Part shown: piece by piece, positions 57,294 to 64,000 of the stretch
Layout of the letters: each line of letters starts with the position of its first letter
Position numbering within the stretch: the stretch's first letter is position 1
Assembly: GCA_950097015.1 (NCBI GenBank)
Contig: CATNEN010000018.1
Span: forward strand, 62,001-126,000
DNA length: 64,000 bases
Source of the DNA: Macrostomum hystrix
Lineage: Eukaryota; Platyhelminthes; Macrostomidae
Reading direction: 5' to 3'
The notes under the pieces: generated by a model
What the model saw: only the letters and a program-made list of their open reading frames with translations
What the model was told of the DNA's origin: nothing
Databases searched by the model: none
Made by a program: the position numbers and the translations under genes

Positions 57294-57735
57294 TACAACC
57301 CTGAATCCACAGCCCTGAATCCACAACCCTGAATCCACAACCCCGAATCCACAACCCTGAATCCACAGCCCTGAATCCACAACCCTGAATCCACAGCCCT
57401 GACTCCACAACCCCGAATCCACAACCCAGAATCCACAGCCCTGACTCCACAACCCTGAATCCACAACCCTGAATCCACAACCCTTAATCCACAACCCTGA
57501 ATCCACAGCCCTGAATCCACAACCCTGAATCCACAACCCTTAATCCACAACCCTGAATCCACAACCCTTAATCCACAACCCTGAATCCACAGCCCTGAAT
57601 CCACAACCCTGAATCCACAACCCTTAATCCACAACCCTGAATCCACAGCCCTGAATCCACAACCCTGAATCCACAACCCTTAATCCACAACCCTGAATCC
57701 ACAACCCGGAATCCACAACCCTTAATACAGAACCT
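57294..57735. repeat. 14-bp minisatellite CCCTGAATCCACAA (unit B)
   Basis: About 31 copies with CCCTTAATCC and CCCCGAATCC variants; nine more units than the unit A array. Confidence 0.95.
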
Positions 57736-59197
57736 AAATAAACATTCAAACCCTAGAAATTAAAATCTTTTATTTTAATCCCTTATCCCAGATCCCGAAT
57801 CCTGAAGTCTGAATACTCAACAGCTTTCTTATTCCTTACCAAATATGCTCAAATGCTCAACCATTCAACTGAAGCCTGTTCCTGAATCAAAAAAGATCCC
57901 AAACCTCGTGACCCATCTCGAATGGGATTTGTTTAACAGGTTTATTCGCAGATTTATCAGAAAATGGCTTTCAGCAGCTGTTATCACCTGACCAAATAGC
58001 ACTGGCTTATTTGCAATGTATTTTATGTCTATGGCTAAACCTATCTAAGCAGTGTGATTTTCTCTTCACTGTCCGTCCATGCTTCAGCTCATGCGGCTGC
58101 TTAAATGTTAATTAAACTGGCTGCTAACATTTGAGCAGTGTTGCTTTTTTTATTTCAAGCAGTCTTTTCAGAAGTTGCTGATCTTTACAAGGCCAATGAT
58201 TTTAGTTTTGTTTTGTCATTGGCACAGCAGCTGCTATTGTTCAGTGAGCACCACTACACTTGTCTCAAAGGGCAATTCTGAGCACACTGTGAGCAGTCTC
58301 AGCTGCAGCCACCCCAGCCTCCTCAGATGCGGTTCAGGAGAGCCTTTGAAAAAGCATTCTCAAGCAGACAATGAGTTGAGCACAGCTTAAATATATTCAG
58401 TTGTTAATGTATCAAGTTGTTAATAAAATATATAATTATATCAATTTGAATACTGTTGTTATCTAATTTAAATGCCATATTCACCATGAGGCTCAAGTAT
58501 GCTCAAGTATGCTCAAGTATGCTCAAGTATGCTCACTTCTTAACAATGTTACAGTAAGAATTTGCTTTGTATTTTTTATTTGAATTCAAACGATTAACTT
58601 TGATATGGTGAATTTATCTTGCATGCTTTCATTCTACGCTTGTAATATGTAAGTCTGCTGTTTCTGTGTGAGTATTCTCATCCAGCAGGGTGGGCTGCAG
58701 TTTTGTTGTTGTGCATAAGTGGCAGGTTGGCATGCAAGACAAGCTCATAGACTGCAGGTTTGGGTGAGCATTGCTTGCGTTAGATCGCTTTGGACAGACT
58801 GGAGTCTATTCTCAATCCAGCCTCTTCCTTCCCCTACTCTCGTCTCCGCGCAGTCCATTCCAGTCCCCGTGTTGGTCTCGGTTGCCAAGGGCCGCATATC
58901 GACCTCCTCCCTCCAGCAGGTTTGAGCAGTTTTGCACTCGGCCTGGAGCTCTCAGCGTGGCCCGCCTGACTGGCGCCATTTGGCTGCGTTTTTACCTGCG
59001 GGAGGGTCTCATTGCTGTGCTGGGTTGGCGCCCAGATACTGAGTGTGCTCAAGTTAATTACAGCCTCAATTTCTGCTCACAGCTGGTTAATTTTTCTGTC
59101 TCTCTTCAGCTACTGTTTTGAGCTCCTTTTTGAGGCCTGACTCAACATTCTCTCTGCTGTGCTGATGCTTTAGGATTGCAAAATTGAATTCTGGGAT
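57736..59197. other. unit B spacer, counterpart of 32291-33740
   Basis: Almost identical to unit A over about 1.45 kb, including the four AAGTATGCTCA units at 58494-58537. No supported gene. Confidence 0.65.
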
Positions 59198-61795
59198 GTG
59201 AGGGGAGAAACAGACAGAGGTGAGGGGAGAAACAGACAGAGGTGAGGGGAGAAACAGACAGAGGTGAGGGCAGAAACAGACAGAGATGAGGGGAGAAACA
59301 GACAGAGGTGAGGGGAGAAACAGACAGAGGTGAGGGGAGAAACAGACAGAGGTGAGGGGAGAAACAGACAGAGGTGAGGGGGAGAAACAGACAGAGGTGA
59401 GGGGGAGAAACAGACAGAGATAAGGGGAGAAACAGACAGAGGTGAGGGGAGAAACAGACAGAGGTGAGGGGAGAAACAGACAGAGGTGAGGGGAGAAACA
59501 GACAGATGTGAGGGGAGAAACAGACAGAGATGAGGGGAGAAACAGACAGAGGTGAGGGGGAGAAACAGACAGACGTGAGGGGGGAGAAACAGACAGAGGT
59601 GAGGGGGAGAAACAGACAGAGGTGAGGGGAGAAACAGACAGAGGTGAGGGGAGAAACAGACAGAGATGAGGGGAGAAACAGACAGAGATAAGGGGAGAAA
59701 CAGACAGAGGTGATGGGAGAAACAGACAGAGATGAGGGGAGAAACAGACAGAGATGAGGGGAGAAACAGACAGAGGTGAGGAGGAGAAACAGACAGAGGT
59801 GAGGGGGAGAAACAGACAGACGTGATGGGGAGAAACAGACAGAGGTGAGGGGGAGAAACAGACAGACGTGAGGGGGGAGAAACAGACAGAGGTGAGGGGG
59901 AGAAACAGACAGAGGTGAGGGGGAGAAACAGACAGACGTGAGGGGGGAGAAACAGACAGAGGTGAGGGGGAGAAACAGACAGAGGCGAGGGGGAGAAACA
60001 GACAGACGTGAGGGGGGAGAAACAGACAGAGGTGAGGGGGAGAAACAGACAGAGGTGAGGGGGAGAAACAGACAGAGGTGAGGGGGAGAAACAGAGAGAG
60101 GTGAGGGGAGAAACAGACAGAGGTGAGGGAAGAAACAGACAGACGTGATGGGGAGAAACAGACAGAGGTGAGGGGGAGAAACAGACAGACGTGAGGGGGG
60201 AGAAACAGACAGAGGTGAGGGGGAGAAACAGACAGAGGTGAGGGGGAGAAACAGACAGACGTGAGGGGGGAGAAACAGACAGAGGTGAGGGGGAGAAACA
60301 GACAGAGGTGAGGGGGAGAAACAGACAGACGTGAGGGGGGAGAAACAGACAGAGGTGAGGGGGAGAAACAGACAGAGGTGAGGGGGAGAAACAGACAGAG
60401 GTGAGGGGGAGAAACAGAGAGAGGTGAGGGGAGAAACAGACAGGTGAGGGAAGAAACAGACAGAGGTGAGGGGGAGAAACAGACAGAGGTGAGGGGAGAA
60501 ACAGACAGAGGTGAGGGGAGAAACAGACAGAGGTGAGGGGGAGAAACAGACAGAGGTGAGGGGAGAAACAGACAGAGGTGAGGGGAGAAACAGACAGAGA
60601 TGAGGGGAGAAACAGACAGAGATAAGGGGAGAAACAGACAGAGGTGATGGGAGAAACAGACAGAGATGAGGGGAGAAACAGACAGAGAAGAGGGGAGAAA
60701 CAGACAGAGGTGAGGAGGAGAAACAGACAGAGGTGAGGGGGAGAAACAGACAGACGTGATGGGGAGAAACAGACAGAGGTGAGGGGGAGAAACAGACAGA
60801 CGTGAGGGGGGAGAAACAGACAGAGGTGAGGGGGAGAAACAGACAGAGGTGAGGGGAGAAACAGACAGAGGTGAGGGGGAGAAACAGACAGAGGTGAGGG
60901 GAGAAACAGACAGAGGTGAGGGGAGAAACAGACAGAGGTGAGGGGGGAGAAACAGACAGAGGTGAGGGGGGAGAAACAGACAGAGGACAGACAGATATGA
61001 GGGGGAGAAACAGACAAAGGTGAGGGGGGAGAAACAGACAGAGGACAGACAGATATGAGGGGGAGAAACAGACAGAGGTGAGGGGAGAAACAGACAGAGG
61101 TGAGGGGGAGAAACAGACAGACGTGAGGGGGGAGAAACAGACAGAGGTGAGGGGGAGAAACAGACAGATATGAGGGGGAGAAACAGACGGAGGTGAGGGG
61201 AGAAACAGACAGAGGTGAGGGGGAGAAACAGACAGACGTGATGGGGAGAAACAGACAGAGGTGAGGGGGAGAAACAGACAGACGTGAGGGGGGAGAAACA
61301 GACAGAGGTGAGGGGGAGAAACAGACAGAGGTGAGGGGAGAAACAGACAGAGGTGAGGGGGAGAAACAGACAGAGGTGAGGGGAGAAACAGACAGAGGTG
61401 AGGGGAGAAACAGACAGAGGTGAGGGGGGAGAAACAGACAGAGGTGAGGGGGGAGAAACAGACAGAGGACAGACAGATATGAGGGGGAGAAACAGACAAA
61501 GGTGAGGGGGGAGAAACAGACAGAGGACAGACAGATATGAGGGGGAGAAACAGACAGAGGTGAGGGGAGAAACAGACAGAGGTGAGGGGGAGAAACAGAC
61601 AGACGTGAGGGGGGAGAAACAGACAGAGGTGAGGGGGAGAAACAGACAGATATGAGGGGGAGAAACAGACGGAGGTGAGGGGAGAAACAGACAGAGGTGA
61701 GGGGGAGAAACAGACAGATATGAGGGGGAGAAACAGACAGAGGTGAGGGGAGAAATAGACAGAGGTGAGGGGGAGAAACAGACAGACGTGAGGAC
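59198..61795. repeat. 22/23-bp purine-rich minisatellite (unit B)
   Basis: Counterpart of 33750-35865 and about 480 bases longer. The marker block GAGGACAGACAGATATGAGG occurs as two pairs (60982/61045 and 61467/61530) where unit A has one pair, so a block of about 485 bp was duplicated. Confidence 0.97.
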
Positions 61796-62725
61796 AGAAG
61801 CAGACAGAAAGCAGTGAGCAAAAAGGCGGGGAAAAGGTGAGAAAAAGCCATTAGTTTTGTTTGAGCACTCGATATTTTTTGGACTTGCAGCCTCAGAAAT
61901 AATGGGGGGCAGGTCACCACCAAAAAGCAGACTGGATTCTGCTCACATCGAGTTGAGCATGGCCCTGTCTGAGCACAATTAATCAGAGAGGCTGTAACTA
62001 ATGGGTCAGCCACCCCACTCCCATCCAGAGGCATTGTGCTGAGGGTTTTCCGAGCACAATGAGCAGTCACAGCTTCTGAAACTGCGGCCTGGGCAAGAGA
62101 CACTAACTGAGTTGGTCTGAGAATAAGTTATGTATTTTATGAGTTTGAGAACATTCAAAGCTATTGTTTAGAGAGCCGCCGCTTCCTACCAGAGACCCTG
62201 TGCTCAAGGGGCTTCTGAGCACACTCAGTGCATTCTGTGGCATAGAAGCCGTGTTGCAAGCCGAGAAAAAGCGGCAGAATTTTATTAGCAGACACCGAGT
62301 TGAGCACAATTGAGTCACTGAACTCACTGAATTAAAGGGCCTTAGCAACACAATGAAGCTGAGACAGAGCTAAACTGGCTGCTCATTGTATGGGGTGCAC
62401 TGGCTCTGAGCATGGTCCGCAGTTTCTGTACAATTCGCAGCCTCTCCTGACGGCCCTCCCCGCTCGGAGGCGAAGGCGCTGAGCCCGTGGCAGCAGCGGC
62501 CGCTCGCACGCTGCCTCGCAGACTCCAGCTCGGGCCTGCCTTCTTCGACACAATGGGCCTGTGCGACTCACCCACCTCCCTCCGCTGTGATGAGGCTGCA
62601 GCTGCAGCCGTTCACAGACTCCACTCCTCTGCTCTCTATTCTCTGCTTTGACTGCTCGATTTGAGAATGGTCTCACATTGGATAAGCTGTGCAGGTGCAT
62701 TTCCACCACAACTTCAGATTGATAG
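61796..62725. other. unit B spacer, counterpart of 35866-36795
   Basis: Near-identical to unit A. It carries the TGAGCACA-rich modules. No supported gene. Confidence 0.6.
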
Positions 62726-63068
62726 ATGAGGGGAGAAACAGACAGAGGTGAGGGGAGAAACAGACAGAGATGGGAGGAGAAACAGACAGAGGTGAGGGGA
62801 GAAACAGACAGATGTGAGGGGGAGAAACAGACAGACGTGAGGGTGGAGAAACAGACAGAGATGAGGGGAGAAACAGACAGAAATGAGGGGAGAAACAGAC
62901 AGAGGTGAGGGGAGAAACAGACAGAGATGAGGGGAGAAACAGACAGAAATGAGGTGAGAAACAGACAGAGATGAGGGGAGAAACAGACAGAGATGAGGGG
63001 AGAAACAGACAGAAATGAGTGGAGCAACAGACAGAGGTGAGGGAGAAACAGACAGAGATGAGGGGAGA
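62726..63068. repeat. second GAGAAACAGACAGA array (unit B)
   Basis: Counterpart of 36796-37135, essentially unchanged in unit number and order. Confidence 0.93.
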
Positions 63069-63631
63069 AAAGAAAAGCATGCAGAGGAGAATCTTAGAAA
63101 AGACTCAATTGTGTTGTTGCCAGGCCAATAGAAATTTCTGTGCTCACTAAAAGTTTTCTTTTGCTCTCGCAGCCTCAGAAAATTTCAGTTTCACAGCACA
63201 ATTATTCGGAGGCTATATGATCACTTCACTTCCATGAGGCTATATGGAAAAATTTGATCACTTTGAGTACAGTTGGTGAGTGCCTGCCTGCCCCCAGTCC
63301 GCTGCGCTTCTAATTAGGGTCTGGTGACCCCCAGTCCATGGACTGAACAGCTGACAGCAGACTTTGGAAGTCGCTGGCTGCACATGTAGCCCATCTAGAC
63401 TGGGTGTCTTCTCCATCTGCTCAAATCAGGATGCCAAAAAACTGTCTAAACCTCGCGGCAGTTGATGAAAAGTTAGTGAACTGAGTCAGCTTCACTTCAC
63501 TGTGTCTCAAATTTGATCCCAAATCCCGTTTCTGAACGGCAAACAAAAGCCGGCTAATCCGGAAACTCCGATAGCTGAACAGCTAACAGATTCCGAATCA
63601 GAACTCGATCTTACAGCTGGGCGAGAAACCG
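63069..63631. other. unit B spacer, counterpart of 37136-37709
   Basis: Near-identical to unit A, including the palindrome CAGTCCATGGACTG at 63332-63345. No supported gene. Confidence 0.55.
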
Positions 63632-63967
63632 AGTCCTGAACCCACAGTCCTGAACCCACAGTCCTGAACCCACAGTCCTGAACCCACAGTCCTGAACCCA
63701 CAGTCCTGAAACCACAGTCTTGAAACCACAGTCCTGAACCCACAGTCCTGAACCCACAGTCCTGAACCCACTGTCCTGAACCCACAGTCCTGAACCCACA
63801 GACCTGAACCCACAGTCCTGAACCCACAGTCCTGAACCCACAGTCCTGAACCCACAGTCCTGAACCCACAGTCCTGAACCCACAGTCCTGAACCCACAGT
63901 CCTGAACCCACAGTCCTGAAACCACAGTCCTGAACCCACAGTCCTGAACCCACAGTCCTGAACCCTT
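63632..63967. repeat. 14-bp minisatellite TCCTGAACCCACAG (unit B)
   Basis: About 24 copies against about 37 in unit A; one higher-order block is missing. The matching flank (GTAAACTTTGCTTCTAAC) follows to the window edge. Confidence 0.95.
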
Positions 63968-64000
63968 CAGTTCAGTAAACTTTGCTTCTAACAAGAAAGC

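Larger units (their letters stand above)
40984..64000. repeat. segmental duplication, unit B (cut by window edge)
   Basis: Same order of parts as unit A through the TCCTGAACCCACAG array. The window ends at the point matching 38266 of unit A, so about 2.7 kb of unit B is missing here. Confidence 0.9.

Noticed and set aside
59142-62103. Long minus-strand frames (up to 977 codons) reading CLFLPSPLSVS repeats, also at 33696-35919
   Set aside because: Open in several frames because of the 22/23-bp purine-rich array; they cross non-repetitive spacer only by chance.

Overview
The window is eukaryotic: spliced genes with GT-AG introns, TATA boxes, a non-LTR retrotransposon, a tRNA-like SINE and a very large tandem-repeat load. 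Adding up the intervals I can delimit, non-coding tandem arrays take up a little under half of the 64 kb. Secreted PAN plus C-type-lectin, THAP and Mab-21/cGAS-like proteins point to an invertebrate animal. A repeat-rich free-living flatworm of the Macrostomum type would fit, but nothing in the sequence proves the species.

Layout. Positions 1-7400 hold small genes, mostly on the minus strand: a doubtful gene at 1-618; a spliced small gene (948-2007) with a TATA box; a secreted PAN/C-type-lectin gene (2993-4789) whose intron holds a 14-bp array split by a tRNA-derived SINE; a THAP-domain first exon (5784-5893) with a neighbouring coding segment (5477-5730); and a two-helix membrane protein (6265-7260) with a TATA box and a poly(A) signal. 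Positions 7600-13200 are dominated by 42-bp and 55-bp arrays. A plus-strand gene with a 15-bp in-frame repeat and a polyQ terminal exon runs from 13461 to 15514. A degenerate non-LTR retrotransposon (17119-20160) sits inside a 29-bp array.

From 20449 to the end the window is a tandem segmental duplication of a unit of about 20-25 kb: long polypyrimidine tract, three-exon gene, 22-bp minisatellite arrays, then a mosaic spacer of short repeats. Each unit carries one gene coding for a protein with a hydrophobic N-terminus, about a dozen near-identical ankyrin repeats, a Mab-21/cGAS-like nucleotidyltransferase domain and a helical C-terminal region. Copy B (41996-47700) is open across all three exons (1158 codons). 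Copy A (23292-28970) carries a one-base deletion in exon 3. The second unit runs off the right edge.

The ankyrin-nucleotidyltransferase pair is the most interesting system here. The DNA reads as a fused putative ligand-sensing solenoid and nucleotidyltransferase fold, with ankyrin arrays that differ in number and type between copies. The intron that joins the two halves has its own 3' splice site tandemly duplicated 10 times in copy A and 5 times in copy B, and every upstream decoy leads to a stop within a few codons. Function (innate immune sensing by analogy with cGAS-like receptors) is inference.
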